Source: Oceanobacillus salinisoli
GTDB lineage: Bacteria; Bacillota; Bacilli; Bacillales; Amphibacillaceae
DNA length: 64,000 nt
NCBI RefSeq assembly: GCF_009733865.1
Contig: NZ_WOFB01000017.1
Coordinates: forward strand, 90,079-154,078
Direction: 5' to 3'
A program made the translations under genes and the position numbers. Positions 35,640 through 44,860 of this stretch are shown here, in pieces. How positions within the stretch are numbered: position 1 is the first letter of the stretch; each line of letters starts with the position of its first letter. The notes beneath the pieces are model-generated. The model was not told where the DNA came from and did not search any database. It worked only from the letters and a program-made list of their open reading frames with translations.

Positions 35640-36446
35640 ATGAGCAAAAAAAGATTAGATGAAATATTAGTGGAAAGAAATTTAGTGGAGAGCACGGATA
35701 AGGCAAAACGGCTAATTATGGCAGGACTTGTTTTTTCAGAGCAAATGCGTTTGGATAAACCAGGGATGAAGATAAAGGAAGATATTCCTCTGACCATTAA
35801 AGGAAAACAGATTCCTTATGTTGGACGAGGCGGTTTGAAATTAGAAAAGGCCCTCTCTTCCTTTTCTATATCAGCTGCCGAAAGGATTTTAATTGATATA
35901 GGAGCTTCTACCGGCGGATTTACAGATTGTGCTTTACAACACGGTGCCTCTTTAAGTTACGCAATTGATGTTGGCTATAACCAATTAGACTGGAAACTTA
36001 GAAATGACCGTCGAGTAGTAGTCATGGAACGAATGAATTTTCGTTATGTCACTTCAGATATGCTTCAAAAAGGAACACCTGACTTGGCTACCATCGATGT
36101 TTCTTTTATATCCCTTAAACTAATGCTGCCAGTACTGAAAAACCTTCTTTCGGAAAATAGTGATGTCATTGCTCTTATTAAACCGCAATTTGAAGCAAAA
36201 AAAGAGGAAGTTGGCGATAAGGGAATTGTCCGGGATAAAAGCACCCACCTGGAAGTTCTCCGTGAAATTATTCATTTTGCCGAAAAAGAAGGGTATGATT
36301 TTATCAATTTGACCTACTCTCCTATCACTGGCGGGGAAGGAAATATTGAATTTCTTGCACACTTTGGCTGGAAAAAGGAAATCAGTCAACCTGTTTCTTT
36401 GCATATGGAACAAATTGTGGAAGAAGCCCATTTATACGCTAAATAA
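35640..36446 (+). CDS. yqxC: TlyA family rRNA methyltransferase/hemolysin-like protein YqxC
   Basis: 268 residues. N-terminal S4 RNA-binding domain (1-60, KKRLDEILVERNLVEST) and an FtsJ-type Rossmann methyltransferase domain with the SAM motif LIDIGASTGGFTDCAL (about 84-99) and ATIDVSFISLKLML. TlyA homologues 2'-O-methylate rRNA; the Bacillus target is less certain. ATG 35640 comes 18 bases after oapA. In B. subtilis the upstream neighbour is dxs. Confidence 0.92.
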   Translation: MSKKRLDEILVERNLVESTDKAKRLIMAGLVFSEQMRLDKPGMKIKEDIPLTIKGKQIPYVGRGGLKLEKALSSFSISAAERILIDIGASTGGFTDCALQHGASLSYAIDVGYNQLDWKLRNDRRVVVMERMNFRYVTSDMLQKGTPDLATIDVSFISLKLMLPVLKNLLSENSDVIALIKPQFEAKKEEVGDKGIVRDKSTHLEVLREIIHFAEKEGYDFINLTYSPITGGEGNIEFLAHFGWKKEISQPVSLHMEQIVEEAHLYAK

Positions 36447-36498
36447 AGAAACCCTTTTCGAAAAAGCCGCAGAAAAAGAGCTGATAAGGAGTTGAAAA

Positions 36499-36948
36499 AT
36501 GAGCAAAATTCAACGTCATTTAAAAATTCGTGAACTTATTACAGAAAAAGAAATAGAAACACAGGATGAATTAGTGGATCGGTTAAAATCCCTTGGTTTT
36601 AATGTGACACAAGCAACGGTTTCAAGAGATATTAAAGAACTGCAGCTTGTAAAAGTTCCTACAACCAGTGGTAAATATAAATATAGCCTTCCAGCTGATC
36701 AACGGTATAACCCGCATGAAAAATTAAAACGGCTGATTGTAGATGTGTTTGTCAAAATTGATTCTGCCAGTCATTTTATCGTCTTAACAACCCTTCCCGG
36801 TAACGCTCATGCAATTGGCGTTTTAATTGATAATCTGGATTGGGATGAAATTATGGGAACCATATGTGGTGATGACACGTGTTTAATTATATGCAGAACA
36901 GAAGCAGAGTCAGAAGAAATTAAAAATCGTTTTATTAATATGCTATGA
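36499..36948 (+). CDS. ahrC: Arginine repressor
   Basis: 149 residues. Hexameric ArgR/AhrC regulator that represses arginine biosynthesis and activates catabolism when arginine binds. N-terminal winged helix ([19 protein letters not shown], about 36-54), C-terminal oligomerisation and arginine site with the [13 protein letters not shown] motif. ATG 36499 follows AAGGAGTTG. Conserved between yqxC and recN. Confidence 0.97.
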   Translation: MSKIQRHLKIRELITEKEIETQDELVDRLKSLGFNVTQATVSRDIKELQLVKVPTTSGKYKYSLPADQRYNPHEKLKRLIVDVFVKIDSASHFIVLTTLPGNAHAIGVLIDNLDWDEIMGTICGDDTCLIICRTEAESEEIKNRFINML

Positions 36949-36969
36949 CATATCTCGAGGTGATTTGTG

Positions 36970-38676
36970 GTGTTAACAGAGTTATCGATTCGCGACTTTG
37001 CCATTATTGAAAATATAGCGATAACATTTAATGAGGGGTTAACCGTTTTAACGGGTGAAACAGGAGCAGGTAAATCCATTATTATTGATGCAATTCAATT
37101 ATTAGCGGGTGGAAGAGGATCGGTTGAATATGTGAGACATGGATCTAAAAAATGTGAAATCGAAGGACTATTTACGATAGACGACCCTAATCATATGATT
37201 TATCATACAGCGAAGCAATTTGGTGTAGAGATTCAGGATGGACAAGTCGTTCTCCAGCGCACAATTACTTCTTCTGGTAAGAGTATCTGCCGGGTTAACA
37301 GCAAGTTAGTAACCCTCGCTATTTTAAGGGAATTTGGACGTATGTTAATTGACATTCATAGTCAGCATGAAACACAGGTGTTAATGAATCCTGACCATCA
37401 TTTAGAGTTCCTAGATATGTATGAACCGAATGTAATCATGAATACAAAGGAAGAATATGCCTATCTTTATGAAAGATTGATGACGTTAAAAAAACGTTAT
37501 AAGCAATTAAACGAAAATGAACAGGAAATGGCGCATCGTTTGGACTTGCTGGAATTTCAAAAAAATGAAATTGAACAAGCAAACCTTTCTCCAAATGAAG
37601 ACCTGGAACTTGAAGAAGAAAGAAAAACTCTTGTTAATTTTGAGCGGGTCTATACCTCGTTGACGAAAGCTTACAATGCCTTATATGGAGAAGGGAAAGG
37701 ACTGGAGTGGGTGAATGATGCCATGTTGTCCATGGAAGAAAATGCGAAATTTGATTCCTTCATCGAACAGAAAGCTGAAGACTTGGCCAATTATTATTAT
37801 CCACTCGAAGATTTAACATATGAATTAAGAAATAAAATAGAAAACCTTCAATATAATCCGGAAAGATTAAATGAAATAGAATCAAGGTTAAATGAAATCA
37901 GTCGGTTGAAAAAGAAGTATGGTGAAAGTGTCAATGATGTGCTTGAATATCTTGCGTCAATAGAGGAAGAACTAGAAGAAATTAAGAATAAAGATAATCA
38001 TTTGTCTTCTTTGGTTGATCAAATTGAAGAAACGGAAAAAGATGCCCTCTTGGAGGCACAGCAATTACATGATATCCGTAAAAGGTCCGCAGAAAAACTT
38101 ACAAAAGCTGTTATGCACGAGTTAAAGGGATTATATTTAGAAAAAGCAGCCTTTTCCATTTCATTTGATATAGAGGAACAACATCATAGACCGAAATTAC
38201 ATAAAAATGGGTTTGATCATATTCAATTCCTTATCTCAACAAACCCAGGGGAACCATTAAAAGTATTAAGCAAAGTAGCGTCCGGTGGCGAATTATCACG
38301 AATTATGCTAGTATTGAAAAAAATATTTGCCAAGCATCAGGGGGTTACAAGTGTTATTTTTGATGAGGTGGATACAGGTGTTAGTGGTCGTGTTGCACAG
38401 GCAATGGCTGAAAAAATTTATCAAATTTCCCATGATTCACAGGTCTTATGTATTACTCACCTGCCACAGGTGGCAGCGATGGCTGATACCCATAAGTATA
38501 TTGAGAAGGAAGAAAAGCAAAATCGAACAATTACTAAAGTTAGGGAATTATCCAGGGATGAACAAATTGTAGAGCTAAGCAGAATGATGACTGGTACGAA
38601 GCTTACAGATACTGCACTAGAACATGCAAAAGAACTGCTGGATTCATCATTATGCTTTAAATCAGCGCTTACATGA
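36970..38676 (+). CDS. recN: DNA repair protein RecN
   Basis: 568 residues from GTG 36970, seven bases after AGGTG and giving the (M)LTELSIRDFAIIE terminus; the adjacent GTG 36967 is too close. SMC-like protein: Walker A GETGAGKS near 29-36, long coiled coil (about 150-380), ABC signature SGGELSRIML and Walker B VIFDEVDTGVSG near 440-480. Acts early at double-strand breaks to tether ends with RecA. Confidence 0.96.
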   Translation: MLTELSIRDFAIIENIAITFNEGLTVLTGETGAGKSIIIDAIQLLAGGRGSVEYVRHGSKKCEIEGLFTIDDPNHMIYHTAKQFGVEIQDGQVVLQRTITSSGKSICRVNSKLVTLAILREFGRMLIDIHSQHETQVLMNPDHHLEFLDMYEPNVIMNTKEEYAYLYERLMTLKKRYKQLNENEQEMAHRLDLLEFQKNEIEQANLSPNEDLELEEERKTLVNFERVYTSLTKAYNALYGEGKGLEWVNDAMLSMEENAKFDSFIEQKAEDLANYYYPLEDLTYELRNKIENLQYNPERLNEIESRLNEISRLKKKYGESVNDVLEYLASIEEELEEIKNKDNHLSSLVDQIEETEKDALLEAQQLHDIRKRSAEKLTKAVMHELKGLYLEKAAFSISFDIEEQHHRPKLHKNGFDHIQFLISTNPGEPLKVLSKVASGGELSRIMLVLKKIFAKHQGVTSVIFDEVDTGVSGRVAQAMAEKIYQISHDSQVLCITHLPQVAAMADTHKYIEKEEKQNRTITKVRELSRDEQIVELSRMMTGTKLTDTALEHAKELLDSSLCFKSALT

Positions 38677-38689
38677 ATATTTTCCAGTA

Positions 38690-38722
38690 AAAGTCAGAAA
38701 CTAAACCATCTGGCTTTTTTTT
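38690..38722 (+). terminator. Terminator after recN
   Basis: AAAGTCAGA and TCTGGCTTT pair over nine positions (one G-T), followed by a run of T. Confidence 0.78.
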
Positions 38723-38727
38723 GCACG

Positions 38728-38945
38728 TTAGTAAAGTATAAATGTTAACCAAGAAGGTATTTTGACGTAGCTGAAAATTTTAACGATCCAGTATAAGAAA
38801 GATAACAAAAACTTTCCCGTCTTGCTCCAAGAGATTATTCTGTGAAGCAGCAATCCTCAAAAAACCTGAAGATCATTCAAGTGTAAAATTATGTGCTAAC
38901 TAAAAGGAGTTCTTCGCTATAGGAGAGTTGACATGACTTTTTCTA
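38728..38945 (+). repeat. MITE-like repeat A, copy 6 with internal extra DNA
   Basis: The left half (TTAGTAAAGTATAAATGTTAACC to CAGTATAAGAAAG, ending near 38810) and a right end (TTCGCTATAGGAG...GACTTTTTCTAA, 38912-38945) match repeat A, but about 100 unrelated bases lie between. The preceding GCACG resembles the ACACG before copies 2 and 3. It fills half of the recN-spoIVB gap; 38946-39160 shows no gene. Confidence 0.55.
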
Positions 38946-39182
38946 ATGGACGGAAGAATTAACGTGTTTTCAATTAACTCCTGTAATGACAAAAATAAAC
39001 ATGGGTGAGATTAACAATCTTGACTTCATCGCATTATTCCATATTCTTGTTATTTTAAACAGGAAATGTTAAACATCTTTTCTTATGATTCTCCAGTTTA
39101 AAACATCGGACGGAAGGTCAAATTAGAAGTACAGATAAATATTGTGTAATGGTGTGGGTTAGAGACAAGGAGAGTGAACCAT

Positions 39183-40469
39183 TTGAAACTACCTCAATTG
39201 AATACAGTCAGGCATTGTATAGGTGTTATACTCCTTATTGCGGTAATTGCAGTTCCTTTGTTAACCCCAATGAACAAGTATCTCTCGATTCCTAATGAAA
39301 TGGTTACCATTAGTAAAGAAACTCCAGTTGAGATACCAACTCTAGGTGAAAATGTAACTGTTAATACAACTAGTGACCATATACAAGCAATTGATTCCTC
39401 GGCTTTTCGTGCAAGTGAAGCAGGAAGCACTGAATTGGTATATGAAGTGAATGGCTTCCCAATAAAAAAAGTGAATCTTTCTGTATTAGATGACCTTAAA
39501 GTTGTTCCCGGGGGACAATCGATTGGTGTTCAATTACAAACACGCGGTGTTCTAGTTGTTGGGCATCATCTTGTAAATAAAAACGACAAAACAGTGTCAC
39601 CAGGAGAAGAGGCAGAAATTCAAGTTGGGGACGTAATCGTTAATATAAATGGGAATCCAATCAAAGAAATGAAGGAAATTAAGGATTATGTATTAAAAGC
39701 AGGAGAAAACAATGAAAGTCTAGAAATTACTTTAAAAAGAGGGAAAGAAACGATTGAGACAACACTTAAACCAGTATTAGATGATAAGGAAGACGAATAT
39801 AAAATTGGATTATACATTAGAGATTCTGCAGCTGGGATTGGCACGATGACTTTTTATGAACCAGAATCGAAAAAATATGGTGCTTTAGGTCATGTGATTT
39901 CCGATATGGATACGAAGAAACCAGTTGAAATAAATAATGGTACCATTGTACGTTCTTCTGTAACATCAATAGAAAAGGGAAATAATGGAATACCAGGGGA
40001 GAAACAGGCGAAGTTTTCTGTTGAAGAAAATAAAATAGGAAACATTACTAAAAACAGTCCATTTGGTATATTTGGTAAGTTAAATAAAACGATTAAAAAT
40101 GGTAAATATGACGAACCAATGCCCGTTGCGTTATCACATGAAGTAAAAGAGGGACCAGCAAAAATTCTCACTGTAGTTGAAGGAGAAGAAGTGGAAGAAT
40201 ATGATGTTGAAATTATTAGCAGTGTTCCACAAAAATATCCGGCAACCAAAGGCATGGTTATTCAAATAACAGATGAAGAACTATTAGAGAAGACAGGTGG
40301 CATTGTACAAGGAATGAGTGGAAGCCCGATTATTCAAGATGGAAAAATCATTGGTGCTGTCACACATGTATTTGTAAATGATCCAACATCAGGTTATGGG
40401 GTCCATATTGAATGGATGTTACAGGATGCCGGTATCGATTTATATCGCGACAAAAAAGAAGCAAGCTAG
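39183..40469 (+). CDS. spoIVB: SpoIVB serine peptidase
   Basis: 428 residues from TTG 39183, ten bases after AAGGAG; GTG 39174 is the alternative but overlaps that site. Made in the forespore, secreted between the membranes, it cleaves SpoIVFA and so triggers sigma-K activation. One N-terminal membrane anchor (about 12-30), a PDZ domain (about 110-200, [18 protein letters not shown]), and an S55 protease domain with His in GALGHVISD and nucleophile Ser in VQGMSGSPI. It lies directly before spo0A as in Bacillus. Confidence 0.95.
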   Translation: MKLPQLNTVRHCIGVILLIAVIAVPLLTPMNKYLSIPNEMVTISKETPVEIPTLGENVTVNTTSDHIQAIDSSAFRASEAGSTELVYEVNGFPIKKVNLSVLDDLKVVPGGQSIGVQLQTRGVLVVGHHLVNKNDKTVSPGEEAEIQVGDVIVNINGNPIKEMKEIKDYVLKAGENNESLEITLKRGKETIETTLKPVLDDKEDEYKIGLYIRDSAAGIGTMTFYEPESKKYGALGHVISDMDTKKPVEINNGTIVRSSVTSIEKGNNGIPGEKQAKFSVEENKIGNITKNSPFGIFGKLNKTIKNGKYDEPMPVALSHEVKEGPAKILTVVEGEEVEEYDVEIISSVPQKYPATKGMVIQITDEELLEKTGGIVQGMSGSPIIQDGKIIGAVTHVFVNDPTSGYGVHIEWMLQDAGIDLYRDKKEAS

Positions 40470-40479
40470 GAATCCAAAA

Positions 40480-40530
40480 TAAAAAGTGATTTGTTATGGT
40501 TTTTACATTCCATAATAAATCACTTTTTTA
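40480..40530 (+). terminator. Terminator of spoIVB
   Basis: AAAAAGTGATTTGTTATGG and CCATAATAAATCACTTTTT pair over about 19 bases (one mismatch) with a ten-base loop and T run. Confidence 0.9.
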
Positions 40531-40576
40531 ATGAGAAATTTACATAAAAAATCAATATAAAGCACCGTGAATATTT

Positions 40577-40606
40577 TTCGACATATTTTGTAGTAATTTG
40601 TCGTAA
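40577..40606. promoter_or_regulatory. Two Spo0A boxes upstream of spo0A
   Basis: TTCGACA (40577-40583) is the exact complement of the 0A box TGTCGAA, and TTTGTCGTAA (40597-40606) is a one-mismatch box. Their place about 65-110 bases upstream of the sigma-H promoter suits autoregulation by Spo0A-P. Confidence 0.65.
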
Positions 40607-40670
40607 TCACGAGAAAAGTTGAGAAAACGTGAGAAATCATAAAAAAATACAATCTTTTTAAATAAAAAAA

Positions 40671-40696
40671 AGGATATTTGGAACTTTTGTAGAATA
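40671..40696 (+). promoter_or_regulatory. Sigma-H promoter of spo0A
   Basis: -35 AGGATATT (40671-40678) and -10 GTAGAAT (40689-40695) match the sigma-H pattern (RnAGGAWWW, RnnGAAT) with the proper spacing. This corresponds to the sporulation promoter Ps of spo0A. Confidence 0.75.
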
Positions 40697-40747
40697 TCTT
40701 AAAATGGAAAAGTAAACCGCTACATAAGATTAAAGGAGGAGCTTTTT

Positions 40748-41518
40748 TTGAAGAAGATAACAGTTGGATTGGTTGATGACAACAGAGAATTAGTTCAAAT
40801 GATGGAAGATTATTTTGATGAAAAAGATGATATTGAAGTAATTGGAACTGCATATAATGGGAAAGACTGTTTAAGCCTGCTAGATGAATTAGAACCAGAT
40901 GTGCTGGTATTGGATATTATTATGCCTCATATAGATGGATTAGCTGTATTAAATACAATAAGAGAAAATCGCTTAAAATCAAATGTTATCATGCTGACTG
41001 CTTTTGGTCAGGAAGAAGTCATGAAAAAAGCAGTTGATTTAGGAGCATCTTATTTTATTCTTAAACCATTTGATTTAGATCATTTAGCTGACCAAATTAG
41101 ACAGGTACAGGGTACACCAGCCATTCAATCGAGTGTGAAAAAAGGAACGAAAAAAGAGAAAAAACAGGATTTAGAGGCAAGTATTACGAATATCATACAT
41201 GAAATTGGTGTACCTGCGCATATTAAGGGCTATATGTATTTGAGAGAAGCCATTACAATGGTATATAATGATATTGAATTATTGGGTTCAATCACAAAAG
41301 TTTTATATCCGGCAATAGCCAAGAAGTTTAATACAACTTCCTCACGTGTGGAACGTGCAATTAGACATGCGATAGAAGTTGCATGGAGTAGAGGCAATAT
41401 TGAATCCATCTCCCAGCTATTTGGATATACGATTAACATCTCCAAAGCAAAACCTACCAATTCCGAATTTATTGCGATGGTCGCTGACCGCTTGCGTTTG
41501 GAACATAAAGCTAGTTAA
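40748..41518 (+). CDS. spo0A: Sporulation master regulator Spo0A
   Basis: 256 residues from TTG 40748 behind AAGGAGGAGC. Receiver domain (1-120) with acidic pocket Asp10/Asp11, phosphorylated Asp56 (VLVLDIIMP) and Lys in LKPF; hinge rich in Lys; C-terminal effector domain (about 140-256) with the DNA-binding helix [18 protein letters not shown]. Phosphorelay target that starts sporulation and controls stationary-phase genes. The near-complete match to the family leaves no doubt. Confidence 0.98.
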   Translation: MKKITVGLVDDNRELVQMMEDYFDEKDDIEVIGTAYNGKDCLSLLDELEPDVLVLDIIMPHIDGLAVLNTIRENRLKSNVIMLTAFGQEEVMKKAVDLGASYFILKPFDLDHLADQIRQVQGTPAIQSSVKKGTKKEKKQDLEASITNIIHEIGVPAHIKGYMYLREAITMVYNDIELLGSITKVLYPAIAKKFNTTSSRVERAIRHAIEVAWSRGNIESISQLFGYTINISKAKPTNSEFIAMVADRLRLEHKAS

Positions 41519-41603
41519 TACCATCAAACGTTTTTAAGAATTTAAACTTAGAAAGATGGGAATAATGTAATGAAGAGGATATAGAACGTTTATAATGTTT
41601 ACC

Positions 41604-41653
41604 AGCGTCTTTCTTTATCATCGGACAATTCGATGAGGGAGGCGCTTTTTTGT
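41604..41653 (+). terminator. Terminator after spo0A
   Basis: AGCGTC...ATCATCG pairs with CGATGA...GGCGCT around GACAATT, followed by TTTTTTG. Confidence 0.7.
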
Positions 41654-41701
41654 TTAATAAATTTTATATTATAACTAATTGAGGTTATTCGTTAAAAAGA
41701 C

Positions 41702-41893
41702 ATGTTACGTCTATTTTTATTAAGCGAAGGACAAATTAAAACGAGACCAATTGAAGAAACGCAGCTACTAAAGAATTTTACATTTTGGTTCCGCAAAAAG
41801 GAAGAAGATGAATTAAACCACATCAACGAAAAGTTACCTAAAAAAGGAATGAGTTGGGAGACTGGCTGCCTGACTCCCACTTATCATTCTTGA
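41702..41893 (+). pseudogene. Short open frame running into repeat E, probably a truncated gene
   Basis: 63 codons: an apparently ordered first 50 residues (MLRLFLLSEGQIKTRP, WFRKKEEDELNHINEK), but the last 12 codons are encoded by repeat E (TGGGAGACTGGCTGCC...). There is no good ribosome site. It looks like the N-terminal part of a gene whose rest was lost when the repeat arrived; a CorA-like origin is conceivable but unproven. It may also be non-coding. Confidence 0.3.
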
Positions 41894-41948
41894 AGTATCT
41901 CGAATTCTTTTCGTTAAGGTCTTACATCCAGTTAATCATGTGATAAAA
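41860..41948 (-). repeat. Repeat E, partial copy
   Basis: ACTGGCTGCC, CTCCCACTTATCATTCTTG, GTATCTCGAATTCTT and TCTTACATCCAGTTAATCA match, in the same order, 63360-63430. The 41949-42108 stretch after it has only an AT-rich hairpin (GGTTTCTAT/ATAGAGAAACC near 42010-42035). Confidence 0.7.
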
Positions 41949-42108
41949 CTACTACATACTTCTATTTAGTAGTTATAGACCTATTAGACTATTATCTATT
42001 AAAAAAAATAGGTTTCTATTCTAGATAGAGAAACCAGTCATAATCGAGATAACCTCATATCTATATAGAGAAAGTAATATAGAAAATTAAAAAGGAGGTT
42101 ATTTATTT

Positions 42109-42333
42109 ATGCACAATCCTACTTTCATTTTTTTTAATGGGCTTGCAATTGGAACGTTTGTAACTATTCAATTTGATGGTGGTGGTGCAGCAGGTGTATG
42201 GGAAGGAACATTCCAAGGTATTGATAACCGTGGCAATGCTCTATTCTATAATCTTTACAATCCTACTACGAACACTACCTTATCAGGAATTACCCGTTTA
42301 AGAATTAATTCTATTAATTCTGTTACAGTTTAA
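42109..42333 (+). CDS. Small protein of unknown function
   Basis: 74 residues from ATG 42109 behind a strong AAGGAGG. Rich in Asn, Gly and Thr, with alternating hydrophobic residues (GTFVTIQFDGG, VWEGTFQGID, NALFYNLYNP, ITRLRINSINSV), typical of a small beta-barrel. No signal peptide, no Cys. The next gene, 43 bases on, encodes an Asn-rich membrane-anchored protein. A spore-coat or surface role is possible given this composition, but I do not recognise the family. Confidence 0.7.
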   Translation: MHNPTFIFFNGLAIGTFVTIQFDGGGAAGVWEGTFQGIDNRGNALFYNLYNPTTNTTLSGITRLRINSINSVTV

Positions 42334-42376
42334 CTAAGCATTCACAAATTAATATCCTTAGAAAGGGGGTGTTATA

Positions 42377-42721
42377 TTGCCTGATAAATTAGAGACTAAT
42401 AAAAAAAACCACCACTATAACAATAACTATGGTTTATTCGTTATACTTTTTATATTATTAGTTATCGTTGGGGCAATTCAGATTACTGATCGAAAAGTCT
42501 ACTATCACCCAAATAATAATAGGAGTAACGGAACGAGTCAATCTGTAAGTAATAACAATCATCTAAATCATAGTGTAAATAATAACAATAATTATCATCC
42601 CAATAATAGTGTCAATGAAAATAATAATAATAATGTAGCTAATGAAAATGGTGTATACGGTGTTACACATTTTGGTAACGGTGACGAAAATAGAAAGGCA
42701 CATTATCAGAATAATCCTTAA
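42377..42721 (+). CDS. Asn-rich membrane-anchored protein of unknown function
   Basis: 114 residues from TTG 42377, behind AAAGGGGGTG. A short N-terminal segment, one membrane helix (about 19-38, LFVILFILLVIVGAIQ), then about 70 residues dominated by Asn and His in runs (residues about 50-90). Low-complexity Asn-rich tails occur in spore coat and biofilm proteins; the length of the Asn runs may vary between strains. It appears cotranscribed with the small gene at 42109. No family is assigned. Confidence 0.65.
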   Translation: MPDKLETNKKNHHYNNNYGLFVILFILLVIVGAIQITDRKVYYHPNNNRSNGTSQSVSNNNHLNHSVNNNNNYHPNNSVNENNNNNVANENGVYGVTHFGNGDENRKAHYQNNP

Positions 42722-42752
42722 GAACAGAAAGCTCGTTTATTCACTATAATAA

Positions 42753-42784
42753 GAAAAACCGGGAACAAGTATCCCGGTTTTTTA
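42753..42784. terminator. Bidirectional terminator
   Basis: AAAAACCGGGA and TCCCGGTTTTTT with a seven-base loop, between the Asn-rich gene (+) and the aspartokinase gene (-). T runs exist on both strands. Confidence 0.88.
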
Positions 42785-42839
42785 CAGTCTAAAGGTAACA
42801 TTAACGGTTCTCCGACAGAAGGCCCAAGTCTCGTTTGTA

Positions 42840-44186
42840 TTACTCAAAAAACGCTTTATATAAGGAGCGAATAGCCTTATCAATGTCTACAGCCTGAATA
42901 CCAAACATCATGGACACCTCGGAAGACCCTTGGTTAATCATGTCAATATTTACATTTGCATTGGAAAATGCAGCTGTTGCTTTTTGGGCAACACCTATCG
43001 TATTAACGAGTCCTTCACCGACTACCATAACGACAGCGATTCCTCTTTGAAGACTTACTGTATCAGGATGCAGTTCATCATTAATGCGCTTAATGACAAT
43101 ATCTTCCTTTTCAGGAGTCAGTTGATGTTCTCTAATAATAACAGACATGTCATCGATTCCGGATGGTGCGTGTTCAAATGAAATTTCTTCGTCCTCGAGA
43201 ATATTTAATAGTTTGCGGCCAAAGCCAACTTCACGGTTCATTAAGTACTTGCTGACATAAAGGCTGCAGAATCCTGTGTCACTGGCTATTCCAGATACAC
43301 ATTGTTCATTTACTTCCCTTTCCGCAACAATCAACGTACCTTTTGCTTGTGGATTATTCGTGTTTTTGATACATACTGGAATCTTTGCTTTTATTGCGGG
43401 AATTAGCGCTTCGTCATGGAATACAGAAAATCCGGCATAGGATAGTTCGCGCATTTCTTTATAGGTTAAAACCGTAATTTCTTTTGGATTGTCCACAATG
43501 GTTGGATTAACCGTATATACGGAATTAACATCTGTAAAGTTCTCATATAAACTTGCTTGAACACCTGCTGCAACAATTGATCCTGTAATATCCGATCCAC
43601 CTCTGGAAAAAGTTACAAGTTTTCCTTCTTCAGAATATCCAAAGAATCCCGGTATAACAAGAATTCCTTCTTCATCCCTAAGGGCATACATTTTTGTGAA
43701 ACTATCTGGTAATATTTGGGCATTACCTGGCTCGTCACTTACAATTATACCTGCATCCTGTGGGTTTATGTAACGAGCAGTCAATCCTATTTTGGATAAA
43801 TAGGCACTAATAATTTTTGCATTATTATTTTCACCAATCGCTTTTATGGAATCCATTTTTAATTCTGGATTTACGTCCTGGGCAAGAATGGTTTTAATGG
43901 ATTGCTCAATTTCCATCATTAATGATGAAGAAAGCTCTAAATCATCAATAATATCTTTAAAACGTTCCACCACAATGGAATAAAACTTTTCATAATTTTC
44001 ATTATTAATATAAGCAGTTCCCATCTTAATGAGCATGTCCGTCATTTTGAAATCATCTTTATCACGCTTACCTGGAGCGGAAACTATAATAAATTTCCTT
44101 TCTGGATCGCTGTTAATGATTTCTCCTACTTTTTTAATTTGTGTTGCATTTGCAACAGAACTTCCGCCGAATTTTGCTACTTTCAT
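42840..44186 (-). CDS. Aspartokinase (YclM/ThrD type)
   Basis: 448 residues. Phosphorylates aspartate, first step toward Lys, Thr, Met and diaminopimelate. N-terminal kinase domain with KFGGSSVANATQI (4-16) and SRGGSDITGSIVAAGVQA (about 193-210); C-terminal ACT domains (about 300-448). The single-chain 450-residue form with no internal start matches the threonine-controlled third isozyme (YclM) of B. subtilis better than the lysine-sensitive ones. No lysine riboswitch is seen upstream; repeat E lies there. It stands alone, not in an amino acid operon. Confidence 0.88.
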   Translation of the reverse strand: MKVAKFGGSSVANATQIKKVGEIINSDPERKFIIVSAPGKRDKDDFKMTDMLIKMGTAYINNENYEKFYSIVVERFKDIIDDLELSSSLMMEIEQSIKTILAQDVNPELKMDSIKAIGENNNAKIISAYLSKIGLTARYINPQDAGIIVSDEPGNAQILPDSFTKMYALRDEEGILVIPGFFGYSEEGKLVTFSRGGSDITGSIVAAGVQASLYENFTDVNSVYTVNPTIVDNPKEITVLTYKEMRELSYAGFSVFHDEALIPAIKAKIPVCIKNTNNPQAKGTLIVAEREVNEQCVSGIASDTGFCSLYVSKYLMNREVGFGRKLLNILEDEEISFEHAPSGIDDMSVIIREHQLTPEKEDIVIKRINDELHPDTVSLQRGIAVVMVVGEGLVNTIGVAQKATAAFSNANVNIDMINQGSSEVSMMFGIQAVDIDKAIRSLYKAFFE

Positions 44187-44284
44187 ACTTTATCCCCCTG
44201 GTTTGGTTGATTATTTTTTATAATAACATAATTATTCTATTTTTCTATGAAAAAAGAAAAAAAGATGGCTTTTTATCCATCTTT

Positions 44285-44473
44285 TTCTTTATCATGCGAT
44301 TAACTGGAGGCTGTAAGACCCCCACTTCAAGAATTCGAGATGCCTCAAGAATTATAAGTGGGCGTTGGGCAGCCAGTAAACTCCTGATTCGTTCAGAGGC
44401 CTTTAGGTCATCCTTAGGGCTAACAATCTTTGCGGGATGAAAAAAACCCCCACTAATTGAAGATTCACTTTAT
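44285..44473 (-). repeat. Repeat E, long copy
   Basis: About 190 bp, reverse complement of 63260-63436. CCCCCACTTCAAGAATTC faces AAGAATTATAAGTGGG, an internal hairpin; AACTGG and CCAGT flank it. The right end reaches the stop codon of the DUF2627 gene. It fills the 44187-44469 gap; no gene is supported there. Confidence 0.8.
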
Positions 44474-44727
44474 TCTTCGTTAGTTTTTGTATATTGGTCC
44501 TCTTTATCAGGAATAGCACGATATTTATTTTTTCTGTCCCGGTAAACAATAAATCCGCCAATGAAAAAGAAACCTAAAATAAAAAGAACCAGACCAACAA
44601 AAAATTGCACACCAGTATTTAAAAGAATATAATAATAATCTGAAAACATGGAATCACGCATTAATTTGATACCGAATACAGCGATTAACCCAGGTATAAG
44701 CAGTAATAGTAAGGCAATCATTCTCAT
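44470..44727 (-). CDS. yqzF: DUF2627 small membrane protein (YqzF-like)
   Basis: 85 residues. Two membrane helices (3-20 and 36-60), with the DUF2627 pattern LIPGLIAVFGIKLMRDS and LGFFFIGGFIVYRDRKN. In B. subtilis the homologue also lies next to the bkd regulator. Function unknown. The short tail (DKEDQYTKTNEE) is polar. Its last bases overlap repeat E, so the C-terminus may have been set by the repeat. Confidence 0.78.
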   Translation of the reverse strand: MRMIALLLLLIPGLIAVFGIKLMRDSMFSDYYYILLNTGVQFFVGLVLFILGFFFIGGFIVYRDRKNKYRAIPDKEDQYTKTNEE

Positions 44728-44860
44728 CGTTCGTTACCCCTCTGTGTTTTGTACATACTAGTATAACAAACAATAAATAAAAATAGAAATGAAGGACTTT
44801 GCTAAAGTGTGCAAGATACCGTATGATGAACCTATGCAAAGTTTTGCAAGGAGGGTTGGG

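Noticed and set aside
38946..39173. Forespore (sigma-F/G) promoter for spoIVB
   Set aside because: I looked for the expected -35/-10 pairs but found none convincing enough to place.
42520..42660. Tandem AAT/AAC array as CRISPR or microsatellite
   Set aside because: The repeats are in frame and encode the Asn runs of the protein at 42377; there is no repeat-spacer pattern. No CRISPR array was seen anywhere in the window.
42840..44300. Lysine riboswitch before the aspartokinase gene
   Set aside because: The upstream DNA is repeat E; no lysine aptamer blocks were seen, and the isozyme type is not the lysine-controlled one.
44141..44440. Rightward 99-codon frame
   Set aside because: It begins antisense to the aspartokinase start and continues through repeat E; no start signal.
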